Notes under the pieces: generated by a model | What the model was told of the DNA's origin: nothing | What the model saw: the letters and a program-made list of their open reading frames with translations, nothing else | Database searches by the model: none | Source of the DNA: Cordia subcordata | Lineage: Eukaryota > Streptophyta > Magnoliopsida > Boraginales > Cordiaceae | Length of the DNA stretch: 64,000 nucleotides | Direction of reading: 5' to 3' | Assembly (NCBI GenBank): GCA_028554755.1 | Contig: JAPTOF010000016.1 | Location: 1,810,501 to 1,874,500, forward strand | In this document: positions 1-9,658 of the stretch, in pieces | How positions within the stretch are numbered: position 1 is the first letter of the stretch | Layout of the letters: every line of letters starts with the position of its first letter | Program-made: the position numbers and the translations under genes

Positions 1-10
1 AACTCTCATC

Positions 11-402
11 TGTTGTGAAATGGACAATCATCAAAAGGAAGAGAGATTTCTTTGGAACAAAAGTCAAGTGGTAAATCTTGACATAGCATGCAATATTTGA
101 AAATAATATGAAGCTATATGCAAGCTAGGAAAGAAAATTCATGCATGGCATTTAATGTGATGAAGAAGATTAAGCTTTGTATTAATTGTTTGTCTCCTAT
201 CTTTGCCTATAAATGCCAAGTCTTGGGAGCAATTGAGAGTGGTAAGAAAAGGAGAAGAAGTAGAGAAGGAGTAGTAGTAGAGAGAATTAGAAAGAAGCAA
301 GAGTGATTTGTATTAGAAAGAGATTATATTCAAGAGTGATATTATATTGTGAGTATATTCAAATTATTGTATACCATATTATATTCAAGTTATTTTATAA
401 CA
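11..402 (+). repeat. 5' LTR of copia element 1
   Basis: A 392-bp direct repeat of 5930-6322. It begins TGTTGTGAAATGG and ends TTATTTTATAACA. A TATA-like TATAAATG lies near 209 and would serve as the U3 promoter. Differences from the 3' LTR include changes near 116, 150, 180, 198, 202, 213 and 240, and one missing base near 308. Confidence 0.95.
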
Positions 403-417
403 CGTTATCAGCACGAG
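403..417 (+). promoter_or_regulatory. Candidate primer-binding site, copia element 1
   Basis: The bases directly after the 5' LTR read CGTTATCAGCACGAG. They resemble but do not equal the usual plant copia tRNA-Met site TGGTATCAGAGC. The position is right for minus-strand priming, but the matching tRNA or tRNA fragment is not identified. Treat this as positional inference. Confidence 0.35.
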
Positions 418-989
418 TCTCTGCCAACGAGGAGTTCTGCAAATTATTAAAAGGTGCACGATCCTACAAAATTTTCGGTAACGATTCTTAGTTTATTTTT
501 TTGGCATTACATCATATTTATAGCATAAAGTTTTTTTTCTTATTTTTTTTTTTTACATTGCTTCTATTCTAGAAATAAAATTTATGTTATATTATTTCTT
601 TTAGAATAGATTATTGCAATATTTCATCCTTAAAATAATAATGATAAAATAAAATAATAAGAAATACCGTAATTTTTCGGAAGACCTAATTACCGTGACT
701 TTGAGGACATGATTACCTTGACTTTTGGATATGTGATTATGATGACTTAATTAAAAATAATGATGACTTCTAAGGACATAAACCTAATATAGTTATATAA
801 CGATTAACTATAATAATTACACAACATGTTATTGACATCTTATATTATATTATTTCATGCTTATAAGTTTCATATGCCATATTTGTAATTTATTCCTACA
901 TGCTTATATTTATTGATTTACAAGTTACGTCAAGTAAATATAGTATTATTTCACTTACTAATTTATTTTTGAAATATGCTAGATTTATA

Positions 990-1643
990 ATGTCAAATCT
1001 CACGAAGCTTGAATTTGTGGCCCTTGATATTTTTGGAAACAATTATTTATCATGGATCCTAGATGCGGAAATACATCCCAATGCCAAGGATCTTGGAGAA
1101 GCAATTAACGAAAGAAATAGCGCATCTTTACAGAATCGCGCTAAAGCATTGATATTCCTTCGACATCATCTCCATTAAGGGCTTAAAGCTGAATATCTTA
1201 CAGTAAAGGATCCACAAATCCTTTGGCAAAATCTGAAGGAAAGATTTGATCATCATAAAACAGTGATCCTTCCTAAAGCTCGCTACGAGTGGATTCACCT
1301 GCGATTGCAGGATTTCAAAACTGTAAGCGAATATAACTCCACTGTATTTAGAATTACTTCACAATTGAAATTATGCGGAGAAAAGATCACTGATGAAGAC
1401 ATGTTAGAGAAAACATTATCTACTTTCCACGCATTTAATATGCTCTTACAACAACAATATAGAGAGCGTGGTTTCAAAAAATATTCTGAGCTAATCTCAT
1501 GTCTTCTTGTTCGAGCAAAATAATGAGCTCTTGATGAAAAACCATCAAACACGACCAACTGGCTCAGAACCATTTCCTAAAATGAGTGAAATTGCATCTC
1601 CTGAGGTGAATGCTACATCATCAAATAATTATGGTCATGAATA

Positions 1644-1674
<31 letters not shown>

Positions 1675-2064
1675 AGTCATGGTCGTGGTTGTGATCGTGG
1701 TCATGGCCGTGGTTATAGACATGGTAATGATTATAATTTTCACAAGTCAAATAGACCAAATTTCAAAAGACAAGAAAGCCACGACAAAGGAAATTATCCA
1801 CGACATAAATCTTTCCAACATACTGAAAGTACTTGCTATAGATGTGTCATAAAAGGGCATTGGCATCAAACCTGTCGTATTGCTAAACATCTCGTAAATC
1901 TTTACCAAGCTTCATTGAAAGAAAAAGGAAAAGATGTGGAGTCAAATCTTGTTGAACAGAATACTCAAATGAACTACACGCACCTTGACTGCTCTGACTT
2001 CTTTGAAGATGCCACTGAAAATATCGAGCAATTGATTGGTGATGGAAATATCTATCTAAATTAA
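990..2064 (+). pseudogene. copia gag, broken
   Basis: This encodes the nucleocapsid-like Gag of copia element 1. The likely start is ATG 990 (protein begins MSNLTKLEF), because the family's Gag starts at this motif; the open frame upstream from 900 is unrelated leader. A stop (TAA 1176-1178) interrupts it after about 62 codons. The same frame then continues through the UBN2-type Gag core (LKERFDHHKTVILPKARYE). A frameshift near 1507-1523 moves it into the frame used to 2064. That part has an RG/GR repeat tract (about 1645-1700) and a CX2CX4HX4C zinc knuckle (CYRCVIKGHWHQTC, about 1834-1875), both RNA-binding features. The knuckle keeps its metal ligands but has V where most relatives have G. 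Confidence 0.88.
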
Positions 2065-2217
2065 TCTTTATGTAAAAATAGAATGTTTCTATTATGTCAG
2101 ATTGTCTGTCATTTTAATGCTTAATTTTAGGTTGAATGTAATATCTATCTTTTAAAACATGAGTGTTATATTTTTGCTAATATTTTTCCATCTCCTTTAT
2201 TTTTATTGTGAAGAAAC

Positions 2218-3525
2218 ATGGATTTGCATCATATCAATGATGGAGAAATATGTTTGGCTGATTGTGCTTCAACACATACTATTCTCAAGAATAAGAAGTA
2301 TTTCTCCCTGCTGAAATTAGCTGATGCAAATGTCAATACAATAGCTGGTTCTGCAAAATTAATTGAAGGCTCTGGTAGAGCTTGTATTTTGTTTCCTAAA
2401 GGAACAAAGATGATAATAAGCGATGCTTTATACTCAAGTAGATTACAAAGGAATCTACTTAGTTTCAAAGATATAAGAGAAAATGGTTATCATATTGAAA
2501 CCATGACGGAAGGCAATAAAGAATATCTCTATATCACATCGCTTATATCTGGCAAAAAGCTTATATTAGAAAAATTGTCAGCGTTATCTTCTGGATTATA
2601 TTGTACTTATATCAATCATGTGGAATCGCATGCTGTGATAAACCAGAAGATAATTGATCCAAAGAGTTTTACTCTTTGGCATGATCACCTTGGACATCCA
2701 GGCGCAATAATGATGAGACGAATTATTGAAAATTCACAAGGGCACTCATTAAAGAGTAAAAAAGTACTCTCATCAAATGAATTTTTATGTGTTGTTTGTG
2801 CTCAAGGGAAATTGATTATAAGGCTATCCCCAACTAAAATTGATGCTGAAAATCCTGCATTCCTAGAACGAATTCAAGGGGACATATGTGGGCCTATTTT
2901 TCCAGCATGTGGACCATTTCGATACTTTATGGTATTAATAGATGCCTCTACACGTTGGTCACATGTCTCCTTATTATCCACTCGAAATGTGGCATTTGCA
3001 AGACTCCTTGCACAAATAATCCGCCTACGTGCACAATTTTCGGATTATACGATTAAGAAAATTCGTCTTGATAATGCAGGAGAATTTACATCCCAATCTT
3101 TTAATGATTATTGTACATCAATTGGGATTATAGCTCATACACATACTCAAAATGGTTTAGCAGAATCTTTTATTAAACGTCTACAGCTAATCGCTAGACC
3201 ACTGCTTATGAGAACTAAGTTGCCTAGTTCTGCTTGGGGACATGCCATATTGCATGCTGCAGCACTGGTTCGGATAAGACCAACTGCTTATCATAAATAT
3301 TCTCCTTTACAATTGGTTTCTGGTCAAGAACCAAATATATTCCATTTAAAAATATTTGGTTGTGTAGTATATATTCCAATTACTCCACCACAACGCACAA
3401 AAATGGGACCACAAAGAAGGCTGGGAATATATGTTGGTTTTAAATCTCCATCAATCATTAAATATCTTGAACCTTTAACTGGAGATCTTTTACAAAGACG
3501 CTTTCTTGATTGCCGCTTGATTTAA
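2218..3525 (+). pseudogene. copia pol: protease and integrase part
   Basis: An open stretch of 435 codons covering the aspartic protease and integrase of copia element 1. The protease has the active-site region LADCASTHTIL near residue 13. A GAG-pre-integrase zinc segment follows (HDHLGHPG, then CVVCAQGK: H-H-C-C). The integrase core shows its three acidic residues in context: D in IQGDICGP, D in RLDNAGEF and E in NGLAESFIK. The frame stops at 3525 in the integrase C-terminal region (FLDCRLI), where a short deletion or frameshift separates it from the reverse transcriptase part. About 150 bases without a clear coding frame lie between gag and this ORF; relatives may have a similar gap, so this need not be a lesion. 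Confidence 0.9.
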
Positions 3526-3595
3526 AACAGATTCAGTATTAGGGAGAGAAAAACAAAAGCTGGAAAAGCAAGAAATTACATGGAATGCATCATCT

Positions 3596-5711
3596 ATGGC
3601 TCATTTTGATCCTCGCACAAATATATCTAAACAAGAAGTTCAGAAAATTATTCATTTACAAAGGATTGCTCATCAATTGCCTGATGCATTCATTGATACA
3701 AAGAGAGTGACTAAGTCACATGTTCCAGCTCGAAATGCTCCCGCTAGAATTGATATTTCAGAAGAGCAATCTAATACTCTAGCAAATAAATCTATAGCAC
3801 GTCAAAAACGTGGTAGACCAATTGGCTCCAAAGATAAAAATCCTCGAAAAAGGAGGGAGCTGAACAAGCAAGTTGGCATTTTCGAGGTTCTTAATGATCC
3901 TGTAGATGTCGCAAAAACTACTGGAAATGCAACACCAGTAGAGAATCAGGTACCTGAGTGTGAGAAAAATAGCGACAATATTGAAAATGAAGAGATCTCG
4001 ATTAATTATATCTCTACAGGAAAAAGATGGAATCGAAATAAAGTTGTTATTGATGAAAAATTTTCATATGCAATAGCTACTGAATTGATGATAGAAAGCG
4101 AGGATTATGAACCAAAGTCCGTCCAAGAATGTCGATATAGAAATGATTGGCCTAAGTGGAAAGACGCAATAGAGGCTGAATTAAATTCTCTTACAAAGCG
4201 TAAAGTTTTGGACACATCGTCCAAACGCCTCAAAATGTAAGGCACAGAGGCTACAAGTGGGTATTCGTGCGAAAACGAAATGAAAACAATGAAATTGTAA
4301 GATATAAAGCACGACTTGTAGCACAAGGTTTTTCACAAAGGCCTGGAATTGATTATAAGGAGACATATTCTCCTGTGGTGGATGCAATTACATTCAGATA
4401 TTTAATCAGCCTAGCAATTTGTGAGGGACTTCATATGCACCTCATGGATGTAGTGACAGCATATTTGTATGGGTCACTTGATAGTGATATTCATATGAAA
4501 GTCCTGAAGGACTAAATATGCCCAAGCATATAGATCAAAACCTCGGAGATGTACTCCATTAAATTGCAAAGATCCTTATATGGATTGAAACAATGCAGAC
4601 GAATGTGGTACAATCGTCTAAGTACATACCTCATAAAGGAAGGATATGTTAATAGTCCCATAAGCCCATGTGTTTTTATCAAGAGATCAGGAAAAGGGTT
4701 TGTTATTATTGCTGTATATGTTGATGATTTAACCATCATAGGGACTATTGAAGAGCTTAAAGAAGCAGTTGCATATTTATGTAAAGAATTTGAGATGAAA
4801 GATCTAGGTAAAACTAAATTTTGTCTCGGCCTACAGATTGAGCATTTGTCAAGTGGAATTTTAGTCTACCAAAAGACTTATCAAAAAGTCTTGAAGAGAT
4901 TTAATATGGACAAATCTCACCCATCGAGTACCCCAATGGTTGTTCGATCTCTTGATATCAAAAAGGACCCTTTTCGTCCTCGAGAAGATAATGAAGAAAT
5001 ACTTGGCCCTGAAGTACCGTATCTTAGTGCAATTGGTGCTTTGATGTATCTTGCTAACAATACACGCCCGGATATTGCATTTTCTGTAAATCATTAGCAA
5101 GATTTAGTCTGCATCAACACGAAGACATTGGGTCGTTATTAAACATGTACTTCGTTACCTTCGTGGAACAATTGATATGGGCTTATTGTATTCAAGGCAT
5201 ACACATCCTGCATTAATAGGGTATGCAGATGCTGGGTATTTATCTGACCCACATAAAGGACGATCCCAAACTGGATATCTCTTCACATATGGTGGTACAG
5301 CTATTTCCTGGCGTTCAACGAAACAAACTATTGCTGCCACTTCTTCAAATCATGCTGAAATACTTGCACTACATGAAGCGGGCCGAGAATGTGTATGGTT
5401 AAGGTCTTTAACTCAACATATTGAAGGAGAATGCAACATTTCAGCTAACACAGGAAGACCTACTATACTATATGAAGATAATCGCATGCATTGCTCAAGT
5501 TAAAGGAGGCTACATTAAAGGTGACAGAACCAAGCATATCTCACCAAAGTTCTTCTTTACACATGAACTCCAAAAGAAAGATGAGATCGATGTTTGTCAA
5601 ATTCGCTCAAGTGAGAATTTAGCAGACTTGTTTACAAAAGCGTTACCTGCAACAACTTTGGAGAAATTGGCACACAAGATCGGCATACGACAACTCAGAG
5701 ATTGCTCATGA
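3596..5711 (+). pseudogene. copia pol: reverse transcriptase and RNase H part
   Basis: This is the downstream half of copia pol, split by frame breaks near 4240, 4512, 5097 and 5490. The first piece (3596-4240) is the integrase tail and linker. The next (4267-4515) starts the reverse transcriptase (VRYKARLVAQGFSQRPGIDY). The third (4549-5097) holds the catalytic YVDD box (AVYVDDLTIIG, about 4714-4746). RNase H spans about 5177-5711 with YADAGYLSDPHKGRSQTGY, the central NHAEILALHEA, LYEDN and the terminal LADLFTKALP. The domain order RT then RNase H, downstream of integrase, is diagnostic of Ty1/copia. The active-site residues survive, but the frame breaks rule out a full protein. Confidence 0.9.
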
Positions 5712-5742
5712 TTGCCTTCATGAGGGGGAGAATTATACGCGC

Positions 5743-5898
5743 TGTACTCTTTTTCCCTTAGCCTCGGTTTTGTCCTACTGGGTTTTCCTGGCAAGGTTTT
5801 TAATGAGGTAGCATGAGACGTATAACAAGGATATTGTACTCTTTTTCCTTCACTAGGTTTTTTCCCGTTGGGTTTTTCCTAGTAAGGTTTTAACGAGG
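5743..5898 (+). repeat. Imperfect ~65-bp duplication before the 3' LTR
   Basis: Two related units, 5743-5808 and 5835-5898, each run from TGTACTCTTTTTCC through a GGGTTTTCCT-like core to TAA(T/C)GAGG. They lie between the RNase H stop and the polypurine tract, in the untranslated 3' part of the element. A purine run (GAGGGGGAGAA) at about 5722 precedes the first unit and resembles a second polypurine tract. Confidence 0.75.
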
Positions 5899-5920
5899 CA
5901 TATCCTTATGATGAATGTCC

Positions 5921-5929
5921 AAGGGGGAG
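5921..5929 (+). promoter_or_regulatory. Polypurine tract of copia element 1
   Basis: AAGGGGGAG abuts the first base of the 3' LTR, as expected for the plus-strand primer in reverse transcription. Confidence 0.9.
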
Positions 5930-6322
5930 TGTTGTGAAATGGACAATCATCAAAAGGAAGAGAGATTTCTTTGGAACAAAAGTCAAGTGGTAAATCTTGA
6001 CATAGCATGCAATATTTGAAAATAATATGAAGCTACATGCAAGCTAGGAAAGAAAATTCATGCATGGCATTTAATGTGACGAAGAAGATTAAGCTTTGCA
6101 TTAATTGTTTGTCTCCCATATTTGCCTATAAATACCAAGTCTTGGGAGCAATTGAGAGAGGTAAGAAAAGGAGAAGAAGTAGAGAAGGAGTAGTAGTAGA
6201 GAGAATTAGAAAGAAGCAAGAGTGATATTGTATTAGAAAGAGATTATATTCAAGAGTGATATTATATTGTGAGTATATTCAAATTATTGTATACCATATT
6301 ATATTCAAGTTATTTTATAACA
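5930..6322 (+). repeat. 3' LTR of copia element 1
   Basis: A 393-bp direct repeat of 11-402, starting TGTTGTGAAATGG and ending TTTTATAACA. The target repeat TCATC follows at 6323-6327. Confidence 0.95.
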
Positions 6323-7447
6323 TCATCGTCTTATTCAGTTTTGAAATGTTGATAAAAATCTTTAGAATTCGTTTTTCACATTCTTGATAGATAGAAGAGG
6401 GAGGCTTTTAAAATCTCGAAAGTGAAGATTACATTACTATGAAGTTAATTACCAGGCAATTAGATGCATGGGTGAAATTAAGGCATGGCATTTATTCCAA
6501 AGAGTGATTACTGAGTAATTTCACTCAGTACCTTAATTTGAATACCCAAATATTTTCACACTGATGGTTCTTCTTTTCGTTTTGCGTTCAAGGTTTTGAT
6601 AATTTTAATCGAGCTAGTATATCATTTTAATACTCTTTCATAATGAATTTCTCATTTTTTTTTCACATATGTTACTTGAATATCTTTTAGATTTCTTCAA
6701 ATGTTCTAAGGTTATTTCCAATTTATCTTATTTAGTTGCATATATAACATTGAAACCATATTAAATCTAAACAAATTAAAATCAAAGTATAAATTTAAAA
6801 TCAAGATAGTAGGTATAAAATTATAACATTGAAAATACACTTAGCTAGAATGCAATGCAACCTAATATTTTCTATGAACTCAATATGTTTTTCTAAAGTT
6901 AATTAATAACCAAATAATCAAATGTCATTCAAAATCATAAATTCATCGATAATAAACTGAAATATATTCTTTAAGTGAATAACTATATAATCTATCGAGT
7001 TTAGACCATTGAAAATAATATAGTAATTGACAATACTACACAGAAACATTGGCTAAATGGTTAATTATTCAAGCAAAGTTAAAATTTATTGTTACATTAT
7101 TATTACTAAAGTTGTCTATTTTTCTTTAGACATTGATGATTTCATTAGAAGTGTCTTTATGTTTTTCTACTAATCTCTAACTGTGCGTATTAGTATATAT
7201 ATACACATTGTTGATACGGTGTACATATTATTCATTAGAAATTTTTTTGAAAATCTTCTAGGTCTAACCTGTGTTTTCCTTTTTAAATGATTTTTGTTGT
7301 AGGAGTAGTGCTTCGTCCATAGTAGTGAATCAATCATGCAACAAAAGAAAAAAGATAACATAAAAATAATATGCCTTTTTGTCACATCATTTGCTTCATT
7401 AAAAACATAAATGGTATTTTACAAATACAATTAACTTTTTGGTTAAC
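6323..7447. repeat. AT-rich spacer, inverted paralogue of 25130-26190
   Basis: No gene is visible. About 6323-7130 matches the reverse complement of about 26190-25180. For example, the stretch with TATGAAGTTAATTACCAGGC near 6440 has its counterpart near 26050, and ATGGTTAATTATTCAAGCAA near 7057 near 25280. Copia element 1 lies inside this duplicated segment. The ORF on the minus strand near 7170-7385 has no recognisable content. Confidence 0.65.
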
Positions 7448-7450
7448 TAT

Positions 7451-7660
7451 GGGCCCGTTTGGTTTGATTTTTTTCAAAAGCACTTTTTTTAATAATTTTT
7501 GCTGAGAAGCTGAAAATTTTGATTTTTAAAAAAAATTGTATTTAGCTTTTTAAAGAATTTCAGCTTTTTTTGAATCAAAATCAAATAGTTATTGCAAATT
7601 TGTAACTTTTTTGAAGAAAAAAGTATTTTTTCTGAAAAAAAAATCAATTTAAACAGGCTT
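7451..7660. mobile_element. Tourist-like MITE, copy 1
   Basis: A 210-bp non-coding element with terminal inverted repeats: GGGCCCGTTTGGTTTGATTTTTT at the left and the inverse of AAGCCTGTTTAAATTGATTTTTT at the right. The flanking 3-bp repeat is TAT (7448-7450, 7661-7663). It is related to 14297-14483 and 26706-26935. The TIR type and 3-bp target repeat fit the PIF/Harbinger (Tourist) group, although TTA/TAA is the usual target. Confidence 0.75.
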
Positions 7661-7910
7661 TATGACTGACAGAAAACCTAAGAATAGGAAAAAAAGAGAA
7701 AGAAATTTATTTTTACTACCATATAAAAGAAGCAAAGGACACCTTTTCTTCTTTGTACAAATGACATCGTTTTTCTGAATGTTTAGGTAATAAAAAAGAC
7801 GTCATTCTCCAGTTTAACTCCACTCCGTCTTTTTGCCGTGCACTTCGACGCGTCCTACTTTTGTTTCCCGCCACATAATGGTTTTTACCCCCAGTTCACA
7901 CGTCGTCTTT

Positions 7911-8163
7911 TCACAAGGGTTAACTAAAGGAGAACCCATTTCCCACCTGGCCAGAGGCCCCTTAATCAGGCGGGAGGTAAATCGAGGGATATGCGTGAGT
8001 GGCAGCCCGACCAGGGAGAGGACCAACGGGCGTGGAAATCCAGCAACAGCCCCCGCAATATTTCAGCGGAGTATTGCCGCCACACGGACTCGATCCCGCG
8101 TTGTCAGGGTGTCTCCACCCTAATCACCTGGCCACTTCCCAACTCACCTATGCCCCTGGGGGC
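7911..8163 (-). mobile_element. tRNA-derived SINE with 17-bp target duplication
   Basis: A GC-rich 253-bp insert is flanked by a perfect 17-bp direct repeat, GTTCACACGTCGTCTTT (7894-7910 and 8164-8180). Long target repeats of this kind mark LINE-assisted retroposition. Read on the minus strand, the 5' part resembles a tRNA head. A box-A-like AGTGGCCAGGTGATTAGGG is followed about 40 bases later by a box-B-like GGATCGAGTCC. These are internal RNA polymerase III promoter elements, with closest feel to tRNA-Ser/Leu. The short ORFs crossing it on both strands are not genes. The SINE family is not identified. Confidence 0.7.
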
Positions 8164-8180
8164 GTTCACACGTCGTCTTT

Positions 8181-9125
8181 GCAGCCAAAAAAATTTATTA
8201 CTATTATCTTTTGAAGTTTTTAGCCTTTGAAAGTTGAACTTTGCATAAGTTTTCAACATGAAAAGATTAAATTCTTTTGACCCTTTTAGCTCAAATTGAG
8301 ACTTTCTTGGCACTTTAGTTGGTTGTTGAGAAAGCGGAAAAATTCAAAGAGGGCAAAGTTTGAGCCTTTGTCCTCTCTTCGTTTCAAATATGTGAAAAAA
8401 TTGTGCGTGTGTGTGTGTGTTTTTTTTTTGTCAAAGTATTTACAGCCTTATGTTTGTGTCAAAATCTCAGGTTTTTGTTTTCTGCACTACACTTGTTCTT
8501 CCAACTTTACAATTCTGTGGCATGTTGCAAGTAAATTAAGCTCTCCGCATTTTGGTTCAGAGCTGCTCTCTTTATACACAAAGCTTTTTAGCTATGCCGC
8601 ACATTTTCATTTTGTCATTGAATTTCACACTTTTCTGCAACAGAAATATGAATTCGAGAAATTCGCTTCATGTTTTCGTTTGATAAAGTTCAAAATTCTT
8701 CTCATGAATTGTGTTGGCATGTTGTGGAATGCATCAAGATCAAAATTCGCTTCATGTTTTCGTTTGGTACACTGACTTTTATATTCCTGTTCTCGAAATA
8801 ACCCATGGACTTTAACTGGTAATGGCACTGAAATGACATGTTACTATTATTACTTCTTCAACTGTTATTAATTTAGTATAAAATCAAGTCATGAGCTATT
8901 AGCTTCTTAGAACTAATTATAACTTAGTTTCTGGTGGCTTTCTCTTGTGTAGAATCTGCCGGATATTAGGCTTAGATTGTCTTTTTCCCCATATAAGTTA
9001 TAACAAAGTATAGCTATTTCATCTTATCCACACAAACCACTGAATCAGAATATTTTGGAAACTCCATATTGCCAAGGAACAAACAAACAAATTAAAAGCC
9101 ATCAATCACCATATGAAAAAAAGAA
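8181..9125. other. Spacer without a supported gene
   Basis: It holds a (GT)n microsatellite at 8404-8420 and a 22-bp direct repeat AATTCGCTTCATGTTTTCGTTTG (about 8660 and 8743). The 159-codon open frame at 8296-8775 is low-complexity in composition, contains both repeat copies and looks like nothing known. Confidence 0.5.
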
Positions 9126-9250
9126 ACAATTAATCAAGCGTTGCTTTGACTCTTAACGGGAATTACATGGGCCAACGGCCAATTATACACAATTAATCAA
9201 GCGTTGCTTTGACTCTTAATGGGAATTACATGGGTCAACGCCAATTATAC
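9126..9250. repeat. 63-bp tandem duplication
   Basis: Two units, 9126-9188 and 9189-9250, each run from ACAATTAATCAAGCGTTGC to GGCCAATTATAC or GCCAATTATAC. They differ by two substitutions and one missing base. Confidence 0.85.
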
Positions 9251-9298
9251 TATGATCCATCTGAATGAAAACAAGCGAATTGTTCTGGAAGGAGGTCC

Positions 9299-9578
9299 TG
9301 TTAGAAAGTGGAAGAGGCTATTTTGAATATGGAGAGAATATATTAAACTTTATTATCTCTTCTAACTTGGGCATCTACAACTGAAAGCTCTCATCTTTAT
9401 ATATAGGCTACTCTAGAAATTTAAAACTAAATAGGATTTGGTTCAACCAATCTTTTGCATATTAAAATAGCTAATAGATTAATCCTAACTAGATTAGGAA
9501 AATAACTAATAAACTAATCCTAATATAATTAGGACTCATAAACATATCTAAATTCTAAATCAAATTTATTTTCTAATA
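9299..9578 (-). mobile_element. Solo LTR, 280 bp
   Basis: Bounded by TGTTAGAAAG on the left and TTTTCTAATA on the right (plus strand), with 5-bp flanking repeat GGTCC (9294-9298 and 9579-9583). Orientation is minus: that strand carries a TATATATAAAG box (near 9400) and AATAAAG downstream. One terminal base has changed (TA instead of TG at the minus-strand start). No internal retrotransposon sequence is present, so this is a solo LTR, or a very short element. Related sequence lies at 21695-21870. Confidence 0.75.
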
Positions 9579-9658
9579 GGTCCAATGTCAAGTATACTGC
9601 GACCGTCGTCTGAATGAAGATACCTATCTCGATAAGCACTGTTTTGATATGTTTGCTT

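Larger units (their letters stand above)
11..6322 (+). mobile_element. Ty1/copia LTR retrotransposon, defective
   Basis: A complete element by structure. It starts with TG at 11, ends with CA at 6322, and is flanked by the 5-bp direct repeat TCATC (6-10 and 6323-6327), so the insertion is undisturbed. Inside, the order gag, protease, integrase, reverse transcriptase, RNase H identifies the Ty1/copia superfamily. The LTRs differ by about seven substitutions and one indel over 392 bp (about 98% identity), which suggests a fairly recent insertion. Even so, the coding region carries at least one nonsense change and about six frame breaks, so it cannot be autonomous now. A related sequence on the opposite strand near 26171-26192 appears to be the unoccupied target site. 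Confidence 0.95.

Noticed and set aside
1610..1852. Poly-Val ORF overlapping gag
   Set aside because: It is a shifted reading of the GGTCGT repeat that encodes the RG tract of the copia Gag.
7911..8163. A functional tRNA gene on the minus strand
   Set aside because: Box A and B are only approximate, no cloverleaf can be closed, and the insert is 253 bp with target repeats, so a SINE fits better.
8296..8775. A 159-codon ORF on the plus strand
   Set aside because: It spans a GT microsatellite and two copies of a 22-bp repeat, with Cys/Phe-rich low-complexity translation and no known domain.
9126..9250. Short tandem repeats as a CRISPR-like array
   Set aside because: There are only two adjoining 63-bp units without spacers, in a plant nuclear context.
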